A DNA stretch of 24,291 nucleotides from positions 1 to 24,291 of the IMG/VR virus record IMGVR_UViG_3300033155_000018; one strand, written 5' to 3'. Below, piece after piece: positions 7,250 to 15,504 of the stretch. This stretch comes from a virus. The notes under the pieces were generated by a model, which saw nothing but the letters and a program-made list of their open reading frames with translations, searched no databases and was not told the DNA's origin. A program made the position numbers and the translations under genes. Position 1 is the stretch's first letter. Every line of letters begins with the position of its first letter.

Positions 7250-7897
7250 TTATGTTGAGTTATTAGTATTACTTGGGAAAGTCTGTAACCCTGATTGTCC
7301 TACACCAGCACCTGGTACGCCGTTGATATCACCACCAGCATTTGTCTGGATTGCGTTATCGTAACGTAAAGTCATTGCAATAGTAACTGCATCAGATGTA
7401 CCATAGTTTAGTGTCTGATAGTTTGCTTGTTGTAAATAACAACCTGCTAATGACCAGTTTTCTAATACTGTTGGTGTAGAGATGCCATTACCACCGTCTA
7501 AGATTTGAATTTCAGTACTGAATTTATAATCAGAACCGGCTGCCGCTGAAGACTGCTCATAGAAATCTAATTGACGTTGTAACTGTGCACCGACTGCTTT
7601 TGATACATTACCAGAAGCATCGTCTCTGACGTTAATTGCAAGTGTTTGCCATGTGTGCTTACCAGCAAGATAGACACGTGAGTTATACACGTTCATTGTG
7701 ATTTCATCAAACTGAACTTGTGGTCTCGCACAATCTACAACTTGTCTTGTAAGTATAAGTGAAGAATCATCGTCAAAACCAAAATTAATAAAGTTCACAC
7801 GGAATCTATATTGAAGTTTTGGCATCAACAAGTTTTGGTTAGCACCTCCCTCAGGTTGTACCGAAAGTTTTGCTAATGTATCTGAGGCTGTTGCCAT
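7250..7897 (-). CDS. gp19: Tail tube protein gp19
   Basis: This protein forms the inner tube of the contractile tail, polymerising inside the gp18 sheath. Visible tube-family features include YRFRVNFINFGFDDDS, a strand pair around VVDCARPQVQFDEITMNVYN, then SRVYLAGKHTWQTLAINVRDD, and later QLDFYEQ. The C-terminal strands ENWSLAGCYLQQANYQTLNYG and VTIAMTLRYDNAIQT also fit. At 215 residues it is longer than T4 gp19 (163). The extra length includes an N-terminal arm and a Gly/Asn/Ser-rich tail of about 25 residues. It lies directly after gp18, as in T4. It has a strong CAGGAG ribosome binding site, its own late promoter and a clear terminator, which suits a protein needed in many copies. Confidence 0.88.
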   Translation of the reverse strand: MATASDTLAKLSVQPEGGANQNLLMPKLQYRFRVNFINFGFDDDSSLILTRQVVDCARPQVQFDEITMNVYNSRVYLAGKHTWQTLAINVRDDASGNVSKAVGAQLQRQLDFYEQSSAAAGSDYKFSTEIQILDGGNGISTPTVLENWSLAGCYLQQANYQTLNYGTSDAVTIAMTLRYDNAIQTNAGGDINGVPGAGVGQSGLQTFPSNTNNST

Positions 7898-7930
7898 TGT
7901 TAATCTCCTGTTTTAATATATCTTAATATA

Positions 7931-7938
7931 TATTTATC
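7931..7938 (-). promoter_or_regulatory. T4-type late promoter element GATAAATA
   Basis: On the minus strand GATAAATA lies 33-41 bases before the gp19 ATG. It lies downstream of the hairpin that follows gp18, so gp19 can be transcribed separately from gp18. Confidence 0.6.
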
Positions 7939-7947
7939 TTTTTAATT

Positions 7948-7980
7948 CAGAGAGGCCGAAGCCTCTCTGTATATCTTTTT
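7948..7980 (-). terminator. UUCG-capped hairpin between gp18 and gp19
   Basis: A perfect nine-base-pair stem (CAGAGAGGC with GCCTCTCTG) has a TTCG loop on the minus strand, giving the very stable C(UUCG)G tetraloop. It lies right after the gp18 stop. On the minus strand it is followed by AATTAAAAAG, a poor T tract, so it may stabilise or process the message or terminate weakly. On the plus strand it is followed by TATATCTTTTTT and would be a good terminator for antisense transcripts. Confidence 0.65.
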
Positions 7981-7982
7981 TA

Positions 7983-10900
7983 TTAAGATCCTGATAACTC
8001 ACCAGTGTTGAATATTCTGACCGGAACGTAGATAAACTCAGCGGCTTTCACGGGCTCTACTGCTATGTCAATCCAAAGTTCATTTCGATCAATTCTTGCT
8101 GGAGTGTTGTTAGAATCATCACAGACTACTGAGTAGTCATATAATCCTCGTTTTGAAACTAGATCCTGGAACAATGTTTCTACTACTGCTTTAATAGACT
8201 TTCTTGTTTGAGGGTCATTAGGTTCAAAGACAAATGGTCTTGCGGCTAATATTAATTGTCTACGTATGTAAGCAACTAATCTTGCTACGTTTACTCTGTC
8301 TAATGCAGATGATGAATCAAATGAAGTTTTGTTACCATAGTTCAATAATCCATTACCTGTAAAGAATACCATTGGGTTAATAAAGTTAGTGTATAACACA
8401 TCTCTAATACCAATACGTGTTCTGATTGAGTTAAATTCGCCTTCTGCATCAATGTAACCAATGCTTGTAGCATTATCGATTATACCACGTCTAGTACCTG
8501 CTGGTGCTAACCAAGGATAAGCAATATTGTCATTACGTAACATAGTTCTTGTCATCATGTGTGATGATGGAACAGCAACTAAGTTACCTGATAGATCACT
8601 AGTGATACCTGATGGATAGAATAGACCCATGTAAGTATTTCTAGTTACAAGTCCATCTTCTCCTGTTGTTACTGCACCTGCGGCGTTAGTTGCCCAAGCC
8701 TGAATATCAGTTGCATCATCTTTCAGTCTCATTGGTGTATCACCGACGATGTAAGAAGTTTCACCTCTATCAGAGTTCAATGCTACCATGTTAGGCTGTA
8801 GTTCAGGATAACCTGGAGTTGCTTGTAAGTTGAAGAAGTTATCTTCATCTCTAATTGCAACGTTAGAGTCTATTGCTGAACGTAATGCTTGTGTTACCAT
8901 TGCTCTCTGTGCTTTACGACCTGCGTACATTGCGCCGTCAGACTGATCGCCTGAAGCAGATACCCATGCATCTTTCTGTACTGGTAAAGAAGCAGACGGG
9001 AATCTATCACTGTTAAAGTAGTTTACACGATACTGTTTAACGTTGTATGAAGAACGTCTTGTGTTCCAAAGCAACATACCTTGTGGATAGTTTGCTGATA
9101 AAGGAGCATCAATATCTAAGTAATCACTTGCTAACAATGACTTGATACTTGGTACTGGGTCATTTGCTGGATTAGTTGTGCCGTTAGTTGCCCAACGTGC
9201 ATCTTTAAATAAAATACCTTGTGGTGTAGTTTGATCAGAGTTGTCGATTAAGACCCACTTATCAGTAGCACTACCGCCACCTGTTGCTGGTACTGATTGC
9301 CATCTATAGAGTAACGGATAGTTCTCTAAGTCAGCAGTACTTAACCAAAGATCACCGTATACTAGTGCTGTGCCGTCACTTTGAAGTGTAGGCTCACTAG
9401 CAGATACAATTGGTCCTGCTGGATCAGTTGCATTTACGACTGATGGGCTAGGTAATCCGTTTGCATCATAACCTTGTGACTTATAGCCTTTCCAATTACC
9501 GTCATAGTTGATCATAATGTCTACTTGATCAGTTGATGAATAGTACCAGTTAGTAAAGTTAGTTGGTATTGCAGTTGGAGCGCCTTCATTTGCTGTTAAT
9601 GAATTTGCACCTGAAGTTGTTAATGAGAATTCTTTCCAGTTAGATAACTGAGTTGTGAATGCATTTGCACCTGATCCTGAAGACCATGTGTAAGATGTAA
9701 CAACACCTGCTGTAACACTTGATACTGTAACAACTAAGTCATTTGCTGGAGAAGCACCACCTAAGTCTGTACCTAAGAAAGTAACTCTATCTCCTACTGC
9801 GTGACCACTACCACCAGAAACTACTGCATCTGGATCAAAGTCATAATAACCGTAGTCATTAGTTACTTTAATTTGTAAAGCAGTACCTGCTCCTGTTGTA
9901 GCACTTTGAGTTGTTGTAAATTCGATGTCATCTCTAAATGGTCCATTTTTACATCCTGCTGTAGCAGTTGTAAATCCTGCTTGTGAGAATAAACCAGATG
10001 AAACTCCTGTTGCGTTATCAAAGTCGTCTAAGATTATAACACCACCTGATGTGTGTTGTAATTGAATAGAACCGTCATCGTTTACACTTGCTGAAGTGTA
10101 AGGAATGTTTGCCGCTGACCATGCAGTTACAAAGTCAGATGCATCAGTGTTATCGCCTAAGTTAAACGGATAAGGGCTACTTAAAGTCTGTGAGCCAGGA
10201 GTTGAAATTTGAACTCTTGCTACATATGGTCCTGATGTAAAGTCTGGTGCAGTGTTTGTACCGTTGATTACTGTTGCCCCAGTGCCTGCTCTGTAGTAAT
10301 AATATACTGGTGCCGCACCATACTCGCCATTGTAGCCGTATTGTGCATAAACAGAACCTGCCGCTATTGCTTGTCCACCTGTTGAATCTGCTGAATAGAT
10401 TTGAGACCAATCAGAAGTTGCAAAAGTTGGAGTCTTAGTAGTGTAAGATGCTGATGTTGAATCATATTCAGCAATTACTGGTTGTAATCCAGTTCCGTCA
10501 ACCTTAACCCATACAGAACCAGTTGGTGCGGGTTCTGCTTGACCTGATTGCCATAATGGCTGTTGAGCAGATGTACCGTATAATGCTCTTGGCTGGAAGC
10601 CAGTTACATTAGTTCCTGTAAATCCTAAGTCTGTAAAGATAGTACCTGTTGCGTTAGCAAGTCTAATGTAGAATGGTGACTCAGGTGAACCTTGATCTCC
10701 ACCTGTCTGAGCAGAGTAGATTTCAAGTTTCTGATCGATAACTGCGGCTGAAATCCAACCCCAGTTAAGAGCATTAATGTCTGCCGCTAACTGAGATACA
10801 GTGTTATTTGGAGCCGCTGATACTGTTAACTGAACTACGTTAGTACCGTTGACAACTAAATCAATAGTATCACCTTGTGTTAATGTAGGATTAGATGTAG

Positions 10901-11591
10901 GACAAGTGATAGTCGGCCATGCCTTAAACCAATCGTCTGAATCTAAACCAACCCAAACGTTAGAACGATTCTTGTACCAATATGTTGGTGCATTATCATT
11001 GTTTGGATCTCTGTAATTAGGAATTGCAACTACTGCATAGTCACCAATATTTCCTACTGATTGTAGAGGTGTACCAATTGACACTAAAGTAGAGTCAGAG
11101 ATAACGATTGGTGTTTTTGCTGTAAATGCGCCTGTTGTTTCGTTAAACTCATTGATTCCCCATGTAGAAGAAGTTGTGTTTAACCAGAAAGAACCATCTT
11201 GTGGAGCTCCTGTAGGTCTAGTTGTCGAACCAACTAAACTGGCTAAGTCAATATCTGCTCTTAAACAGAAAACTTGATTTGAAATACCAAGTGCAGAATA
11301 AGCCGCTAATAATCCATATTCATTTAACTCATAGCCTTGTAACGGAGTACCGTTTGATGCTGTGTAAAAGAATGGGTTACCATATAAAGTAACAAGATCA
11401 CGTTGAGAAGTGATTCTGTATAATTTACCTGCATTCGCGGCTGTTGTTGCGGCCGCTGTGCCTGTTGATGTTGGATCCGCTTTATCTTGTGCTGTTGCTA
11501 ACAAGAAGAAGGGGATTGATGCTGTTGCGCCTGGTAAGTATTGACTTTCATCAATGATGCTTACTTCTACGCCTGGTGATGTTAGTGCCAT
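7983..11591 (-). CDS. gp18: Tail sheath protein gp18, unusually large
   Basis: This is the contractile sheath subunit that surrounds the gp19 tube. The N-terminus MALTSPGVEVSIIDES and the segment around LYGNPFFYTASNG, LNEYGLLAAYSALG and NQVFCLRADID match phage sheath proteins. The C-terminal core (about 870-1202) contains GRKAQRAMVTQALRSAI, IRTRIGIRDVLYTNFINPM, LVAYIRRQLILAARPFVFE and the terminal RIDRNELWIDIAVEPVKAAE. T4 gp18 has 659 residues; this has 1202. The additional sequence lies between about 116 and 830 and is beta-rich, Gly/Thr/Ser-rich material. It has three similar modules around GSFWLN (133-138), GSVWVK (358-363) and GDLWLS (746-751). This insert should project outward from the sheath. 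Start: ATG with an AAAGGAA ribosome binding site. A structured leader precedes it, and a weak late-promoter-like TTAAATAG lies 55-62 bases upstream. Confidence 0.92.
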   Translation of the reverse strand: MALTSPGVEVSIIDESQYLPGATASIPFFLLATAQDKADPTSTGTAAATTAANAGKLYRITSQRDLVTLYGNPFFYTASNGTPLQGYELNEYGLLAAYSALGISNQVFCLRADIDLASLVGSTTRPTGAPQDGSFWLNTTSSTWGINEFNETTGAFTAKTPIVISDSTLVSIGTPLQSVGNIGDYAVVAIPNYRDPNNDNAPTYWYKNRSNVWVGLDSDDWFKAWPTITCPTSNPTLTQGDTIDLVVNGTNVVQLTVSAAPNNTVSQLAADINALNWGWISAAVIDQKLEIYSAQTGGDQGSPESPFYIRLANATGTIFTDLGFTGTNVTGFQPRALYGTSAQQPLWQSGQAEPAPTGSVWVKVDGTGLQPVIAEYDSTSASYTTKTPTFATSDWSQIYSADSTGGQAIAAGSVYAQYGYNGEYGAAPVYYYYRAGTGATVINGTNTAPDFTSGPYVARVQISTPGSQTLSSPYPFNLGDNTDASDFVTAWSAANIPYTSASVNDDGSIQLQHTSGGVIILDDFDNATGVSSGLFSQAGFTTATAGCKNGPFRDDIEFTTTQSATTGAGTALQIKVTNDYGYYDFDPDAVVSGGSGHAVGDRVTFLGTDLGGASPANDLVVTVSSVTAGVVTSYTWSSGSGANAFTTQLSNWKEFSLTTSGANSLTANEGAPTAIPTNFTNWYYSSTDQVDIMINYDGNWKGYKSQGYDANGLPSPSVVNATDPAGPIVSASEPTLQSDGTALVYGDLWLSTADLENYPLLYRWQSVPATGGGSATDKWVLIDNSDQTTPQGILFKDARWATNGTTNPANDPVPSIKSLLASDYLDIDAPLSANYPQGMLLWNTRRSSYNVKQYRVNYFNSDRFPSASLPVQKDAWVSASGDQSDGAMYAGRKAQRAMVTQALRSAIDSNVAIRDEDNFFNLQATPGYPELQPNMVALNSDRGETSYIVGDTPMRLKDDATDIQAWATNAAGAVTTGEDGLVTRNTYMGLFYPSGITSDLSGNLVAVPSSHMMTRTMLRNDNIAYPWLAPAGTRRGIIDNATSIGYIDAEGEFNSIRTRIGIRDVLYTNFINPMVFFTGNGLLNYGNKTSFDSSSALDRVNVARLVAYIRRQLILAARPFVFEPNDPQTRKSIKAVVETLFQDLVSKRGLYDYSVVCDDSNNTPARIDRNELWIDIAVEPVKAAEFIYVPVRIFNTGELSGS

Positions 11592-11606
11592 AATAATATT
11601 CCTTTT

Positions 11607-11646
11607 GTATGATTTTGAGGGTTACACCCTGATTGTTTTTTCATAC
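11607..11646 (-). promoter_or_regulatory. Nested inverted repeat in the gp18 leader
   Basis: On the minus strand GTATGA pairs with TCATAC across 40 bases. Inside it is a tight AGGGT/ACCCT hairpin with a three-base loop. The structure ends just before the AAAGGAA ribosome binding site of gp18. It could stabilise the message or control access to the ribosome binding site. Confidence 0.45.
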
Positions 11647-11687
11647 TATTTAATTATATTAAGAACGGCAAGCGCCATTACAGAAGT

Positions 11688-11948
11688 ATGTGCAATCAAT
11701 GTGGTAAGCAACAAAAAAGAAAAAAGCCTGTTTATCTTTGGCAGAAAGCAGGATACGAAAAAGATACTAATTGTTTTCTATGCGGATTTAAAAGTTTATA
11801 CTCTACGCAAATGACTGTTTATCATATTGATGGCAAGCCACAGAACACAGATTTTAAAAATTTAAGAACGATATGCTTAAATTGCATTGAAGTTGTAAAA
11901 AGAAAACATGTCGTATGGCACAGGGGAGATTTAACTGTTGACTATTAA
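11688..11948 (+). CDS. HNH-like zinc-binding protein, probably 5'-truncated
   Basis: The 86 residues from the first ATG resemble a short phage HNH-endonuclease family. Cys pairs lie at MCNQC and CFLC; HIDGKPQNTDFKNLRTIC matches the HNH core (H..G...N..NL..LC); a final C..C-type pair (TICLNC) and the closing WHRGDLTVDY follow. The usual His after the last Cys is replaced by Ile. The frame is open upstream to 11619 with no start, and those codons encode NYIKNGKRHYRS (11652-11687), which belongs to the conserved N-terminal part of the family. The first Cys pair and the normal start are missing. The gene therefore looks truncated where it abuts the divergent gp18 leader. No good ribosome binding site or promoter is visible. 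Its 3' end overlaps the dNMP kinase gene tail to tail by 18 bases. A homing-type origin is possible. Confidence 0.6.
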   Translation: MCNQCGKQQKRKKPVYLWQKAGYEKDTNCFLCGFKSLYSTQMTVYHIDGKPQNTDFKNLRTICLNCIEVVKRKHVVWHRGDLTVDY

Positions 11949-12551
11949 CTCCATATGTTTATGTAAGTCATCAATTGTCCCGTTGTTGTCAACTTGAAAA
12001 TCATAATCTAATCCAACACTACTATACTCACTAGCATGAACTCCTAGATCAGTCAGTCTTGCTAATGCTTGAGGATTTTGATAATAATTATAATCGACTG
12101 CATCGTTTAACCAAGTAGGTTGTTCTCCTCGATTGACTCTAAGTGTAGTTCCACCTGCATTCTTAATTGCTTCTACTTCATTTTTAAATCTGCAATCAGT
12201 AATGACTACGTTATCTTCTATTTTACGTAATTGATTTTCAATAGATGACACCCAGATATCATTATGAAATGATCGTCTGCCTACTTCAGTTCCCCAATAC
12301 TGTAATACCCAACGAGGAGTGAGATGAGGCATGTCTAATCGTTTTGCCCACCATTCATCAACTTCTTCTCGCCACTCTCTACTAGATTGGGTCGTTCCTT
12401 CTAACATTTCTCTATCCCATCCAAAGATAGCAGACACACAGTCCTTTAAAGGGCCTGCATAACTGAGTTTTCTAAAACCATGAAATCTAATAAGGTAGTC
12501 GGCCGCAGTGTCTTTGCCACTGCTGATAAGTCCTGTAATACCTATAATCAT
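11931..12551 (-). CDS. gp1: Deoxynucleoside monophosphate kinase (T4 gp1-like)
   Basis: This P-loop kinase phosphorylates dNMPs to dNDPs for phage DNA synthesis. The Walker A motif is GLISSGKDT (residues 7-15), with the GKDT form typical of T4 gp1 and related phage dNMP kinases. Further family features are the LKDCVSAIFGWDREMLEG region, the lid-like helical stretch around PRWVLQYWGTEVGRRSF, and VVITDCRFKNEVEAI (about residues 116-130), which resembles the Walker B-like strand and following helix. At 206 residues it is somewhat shorter than T4 gp1 (241). It has a CAGGA ribosome binding site and its own strong sigma70-type promoter, unlike the virion genes around it, so early or middle expression is likely. 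Confidence 0.87.
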   Translation of the reverse strand: MIIGITGLISSGKDTAADYLIRFHGFRKLSYAGPLKDCVSAIFGWDREMLEGTTQSSREWREEVDEWWAKRLDMPHLTPRWVLQYWGTEVGRRSFHNDIWVSSIENQLRKIEDNVVITDCRFKNEVEAIKNAGGTTLRVNRGEQPTWLNDAVDYNYYQNPQALARLTDLGVHASEYSSVGLDYDFQVDNNGTIDDLHKHMELIVNS

Positions 12552-12581
12552 ATTGGATAGTCCTGTAGTAAAGTAGTCACT

Positions 12582-12610
12582 ATTATAAACTATTGAACAG
12601 GTAAAGTCAA
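12582..12610 (-). promoter_or_regulatory. Strong host-type sigma70 promoter for the dNMP kinase gene
   Basis: On the minus strand TTGACT (12605-12610) and TATAAT (12582-12587) are separated by exactly 17 bases. The -10 is a perfect match and the -35 matches five of six. The predicted start lies about 25 bases before the gene ATG. No late element is present. Confidence 0.8.
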
Positions 12611-12623
12611 GTGTTTTTGGTAA

Positions 12624-13919
12624 TTATTTGTAAATCCAATCACTATCTGGACTATCATAATATTGACGTAGCGGAGGAGGTGTGACAAAAAGACGCAAAA
12701 ATTTAATTTTATCTACACCTTTTAAAAAAGGACATGCTTGATATAACAGATTCCAAGACTTATTAATTACATGTTTGTGATGACGATAATTAAATTCTAA
12801 ATCTGATACGATGTCATGGTAATGTTCATCACAATTGTCTAAAAACGACAATACTCTTTCATATGCAATATCAACGTATTCACATTTACGCATATGTGAA
12901 TCTGAAATCAACTCTGGTTTAGTTGTATACTTTCTAAAAGTTTTATAACCTAAATTTTCTAAAGTTCTTTCTTGTAAGTCTAATTCACTAATACCTATAA
13001 ACGGTCTTTTAGTCACAATAGGCTTCCATGTTTTTTCAGTTGTTGGATATGAACCGTGTTCCCAAAAATGTTTTGGATTAGATCCTCTATCTCCTGGATG
13101 TTCAAACCAAGTCTCAGGCATAATAATTAAACTAGAATCATTCCATTCAGTTGGATACACATATGTTGCTAGTGAAAACGAAAGACGATCTGGAATCATT
13201 TTATGAAAAGTCTCATCTCCAGGAAGAGTACATTCTAATCCTTTATACAATTCGACTAATTCATCAAAAGTAATATCCATATCAAAATGATTTTTAAACA
13301 TATCGACAAGCCCAGAGTCTTCTCTCTTGTCATTATCATAAGTTAATGGATCATAACCGTTTAATGCATTTGTCAAAGAATATGTAAGTTTCCCTAATTT
13401 AAAATTTCTAGCAAATTTATAAAGTAAAGGAAATTTATGCGGTCTATTAGAAATGTCTCCTATTAACCACAATGCTCTTTTTTCTCCGTCATTACAGATT
13501 GGATTCCAATTAATACTATAATCAACTCCAATCTGATGGGCTTCTACAATTTCTGGGTCTGATTGTAGTAAGAAGAATTTCATTTGATGACCGTATATTG
13601 GATACCAACAAGGTAAGTTTTGAAAATTTATATGAACTCCATCATAAAGAATAGTAATAGTCTTTAAGGCAGGGAACATATTATTATCGTAGATATAATT
13701 TATAGTGTTGTCTACCCAATCACTATAGTCATAATTAAGTTGAGGTTCATAAAGAGCAAAACTAATAATTAAGTATTCTATATTTTGTGTGTCTTCACCA
13801 CGATGTGTAGAGTCTATTTGTCCAGTAAAAGGATGAAGGTCTGACGGGCTATGAGAGCAGTCAACTCCGATATGCCAAATATTATTTAAAAAATAATAAG
13901 AACTGAATCCACCATTCAC
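12624..13919 (-). CDS. Putative glycosyltransferase-like protein (431 aa)
   Basis: This is not a T4 morphogenesis protein. The C-terminal third contains TEKTWKPIVTKRPFIG, then ELDLQERTLENLGYKTFRKY. I recognise this pattern (S/T-E-K-T..P....PFI, then L..LGFKTF) from marine phage and algal-virus proteins of putative glycosyltransferase type; it recalls the C-terminal nucleotide-sugar domain of GT-B enzymes. The N-terminal half (IWHIGVDCSHSPSDLHPF, ITILYDGVHINF) could be a Rossmann-like domain, but I see no clear catalytic residues. The start is GTG, three bases after the gp13 TAA and in the same frame; CAAGG serves as ribosome binding site. It is probably co-transcribed with gp13 and could modify a glycan on host or virion. 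The function is inferred and the substrate unknown. Confidence 0.5.
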   Translation of the reverse strand: MNGGFSSYYFLNNIWHIGVDCSHSPSDLHPFTGQIDSTHRGEDTQNIEYLIISFALYEPQLNYDYSDWVDNTINYIYDNNMFPALKTITILYDGVHINFQNLPCWYPIYGHQMKFFLLQSDPEIVEAHQIGVDYSINWNPICNDGEKRALWLIGDISNRPHKFPLLYKFARNFKLGKLTYSLTNALNGYDPLTYDNDKREDSGLVDMFKNHFDMDITFDELVELYKGLECTLPGDETFHKMIPDRLSFSLATYVYPTEWNDSSLIIMPETWFEHPGDRGSNPKHFWEHGSYPTTEKTWKPIVTKRPFIGISELDLQERTLENLGYKTFRKYTTKPELISDSHMRKCEYVDIAYERVLSFLDNCDEHYHDIVSDLEFNYRHHKHVINKSWNLLYQACPFLKGVDKIKFLRLFVTPPPLRQYYDSPDSDWIYK

Positions 13920-13922
13920 TCG

Positions 13923-14708
13923 TTAGCCTTGAATCCAAGTAAGAGGTTGTGAGTAGTCTACGTAGTCTCGTAAATCTTTGAGACATTTTTCTTGTCCTGC
14001 TAGACCTTCGGCTTTCATTGCCGCTCCGTTAAGAGCAGTTCCACCTGCAGGGCCTGCGATAGTTGAGAATTTTTCACGTGCTTGACCAATAGAAATTGTA
14101 ACAGTTGCTAACACAAAGTCTTCTATCCAAGGTGCAATGCCTGGGTCTTGTAATAGAGTTGTTTCTGGACGTTGAATATCAGCCCAAATAAGAATTTGTT
14201 CTCCTGATCCTTTGAAGTCTCTTACAAATCTAATTGTTTTAGAAACAGGATCAAATGTGTAGATGACAAAACCACCAAACATTCTAGCGGCTAATTCTAC
14301 ATACCCTGCATAGAAATCATATGTTGCCATACCACCGGCATAGTTATAGTTTAACAAGTAAGTGTTTAAGATAGCAGATGAAAACGGATCGAATGATGAT
14401 GCACCTGGTCCTGTTTCAAGTCCAATTGTTCTTCTAAAACATTGTCTGACGTTGATAAACTCTGTTGGTAGTGTATAAGTATCTTGGTCCTTTTCTACCG
14501 TTAACAAAGTATATGATTCCTGTACTGAATTTTCTGCACGTTGTCTATACGTTTTGATTGTATAGTTGTATGCCGCTTCATAATGTTCTGGATCTAATTC
14601 TAAGTCAACAATACCATCGCCCAACCTAAAACGGATGTTCTCAAACATTGACTCTTTGAGTTGTTCGAGGTTCTCGTTATTTGGTACTGCTAGTTCTGTT
14701 GATGCCAT
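13923..14708 (-). CDS. gp13: Neck protein gp13
   Basis: T4 gp13 and gp14 form the neck that closes the filled head and receives the tail. The family signature is visible near the N-terminus: LKESMFENIRFRLGDGIVD, ELDPEHYEAAYNYTIKTYRQR (T4 has a similar RLG..I..VEL....Y...I..ALE.Y). The central part has PTEFINVRQCFRRTIG, NTYLLNYNYAGG and ARMFGGFVIYTFDP. The C-terminus (WIEDFVLATVTISIGQAREKFSTIAGPAGG, a helix, PLTWIQG) parallels the T4 end. At 261 residues it is shorter than T4 gp13 (309). It has a late promoter that overlaps the region after the SGNH gene stop. In T4, gp13 is followed directly by gp14 and gp15; here those lie on the opposite strand 2 kb away. Confidence 0.82.
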   Translation of the reverse strand: MASTELAVPNNENLEQLKESMFENIRFRLGDGIVDLELDPEHYEAAYNYTIKTYRQRAENSVQESYTLLTVEKDQDTYTLPTEFINVRQCFRRTIGLETGPGASSFDPFSSAILNTYLLNYNYAGGMATYDFYAGYVELAARMFGGFVIYTFDPVSKTIRFVRDFKGSGEQILIWADIQRPETTLLQDPGIAPWIEDFVLATVTISIGQAREKFSTIAGPAGGTALNGAAMKAEGLAGQEKCLKDLRDYVDYSQPLTWIQG

Positions 14709-14729
14709 ACTGATAAATTCCTATTTCTA

Positions 14730-14738
14730 GTATTTATC
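14730..14738 (-). promoter_or_regulatory. T4-type late promoter element GATAAATAC
   Basis: On the minus strand GATAAATAC lies 22-30 bases before the gp13 ATG and four bases after the TAG of the SGNH-like gene. It should drive gp13 and the glycosyltransferase-like gene. Confidence 0.65.
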
Positions 14739-14741
14739 AGT

Positions 14742-15500
14742 CTAAATGTTTTTCTGTTTTATATAATTAAACAAATCAGTGGCTCTGGAGAGATGTGCGT
14801 CTGCGCCATGATGTCCGTATTTGGCATTTGGATTAATCATTCCTGCTTGTTTATACTTTTCATAAAAACCGTAGTCATTATCTCTGTACTTGTAATAACG
14901 TTTAGCATCAATCTTTGATAGATAAGGTTTTAACCATTTCATATTTCTTTCGTTAAAAGCAATTCCAGAGTTAGTCATAAGATATCTAATGTTCTCTGCT
15001 TTGAAAAAATATTGTAATGATAGAGCATCCTTAGCAGTCAGACATTCAGTATAAGTTTCTGAATAGACTAAGAATCGTTGTGCTGTTAGGAACTGTTCCT
15101 TTTCTTGTGGGGCAACATGATGTGGATCTGTCATTGCATTTACTTGAACTGAACTTAAAAATGATGGGTCTGCCCAATCAGCACAAGTATCTTGGTCGAT
15201 ACCTACATTGTGTGGGACAGGTGCTTCTATTCTACAACTCTCTGCCCAATTGACTAAAACAAAAAGGTTGTTTGCTTTATTTGACAGTAAATTTTGGTTA
15301 AGTGTAAACCAATTTAGTACACTACGATGTATAGCACCATTAGAAGAACCGTTTCTTGCAATATTAATTGGCGTATGATCTAACATTTTTGCAAGTTGAT
15401 TACCAAAACTTGCTTGACGATTTTCTGGACTTGATAAGTTCCCGTCAATTTCCGAACCAGCGGCATGACTACACCCCGCAATTAACATATAATTTGCCAT
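14742..15500 (-). CDS. Putative SGNH/GDSL-family hydrolase
   Basis: The N-terminus MANYMLIAGCSHAAGSE places a Ser (S11) in a G-C-S-H-x-x-G motif right after the first strand, as in block I of SGNH hydrolases. ARNGSSNGAIHRS (about 49-60) fits the block II Gly/Asn loop, VLVNWAESCR (about 81-90) fits block III, and GHHGADAHLSRATDLFNYI near the C-terminus would supply the Asp/His pair (D234, H236). Such enzymes remove acyl groups from glycans or lipids; in marine phages they are common and unassigned. At 252 residues the length suits a single domain. It starts four bases after the upstream stop and has a weak ribosome binding site. The preceding sigma70-like promoter at 16.6 kb may serve it. Activity on a surface glycan is a guess. 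Confidence 0.65.
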   Translation of the reverse strand: MANYMLIAGCSHAAGSEIDGNLSSPENRQASFGNQLAKMLDHTPINIARNGSSNGAIHRSVLNWFTLNQNLLSNKANNLFVLVNWAESCRIEAPVPHNVGIDQDTCADWADPSFLSSVQVNAMTDPHHVAPQEKEQFLTAQRFLVYSETYTECLTAKDALSLQYFFKAENIRYLMTNSGIAFNERNMKWLKPYLSKIDAKRYYKYRDNDYGFYEKYKQAGMINPNAKYGHHGADAHLSRATDLFNYIKQKNI

Positions 15501-15504
15501 ATAA

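Noticed and set aside
10177-10410. Minus-strand ORF of 77 aa inside gp18
   Set aside because: Fully inside the sheath gene in another frame, with no independent support.
11554-11814. Plus-strand ORF of 86 aa overlapping the gp18 start
   Set aside because: It reads across the gp18 start and the HNH-like gene in another frame; the HNH frame shows conserved motifs, this one does not.
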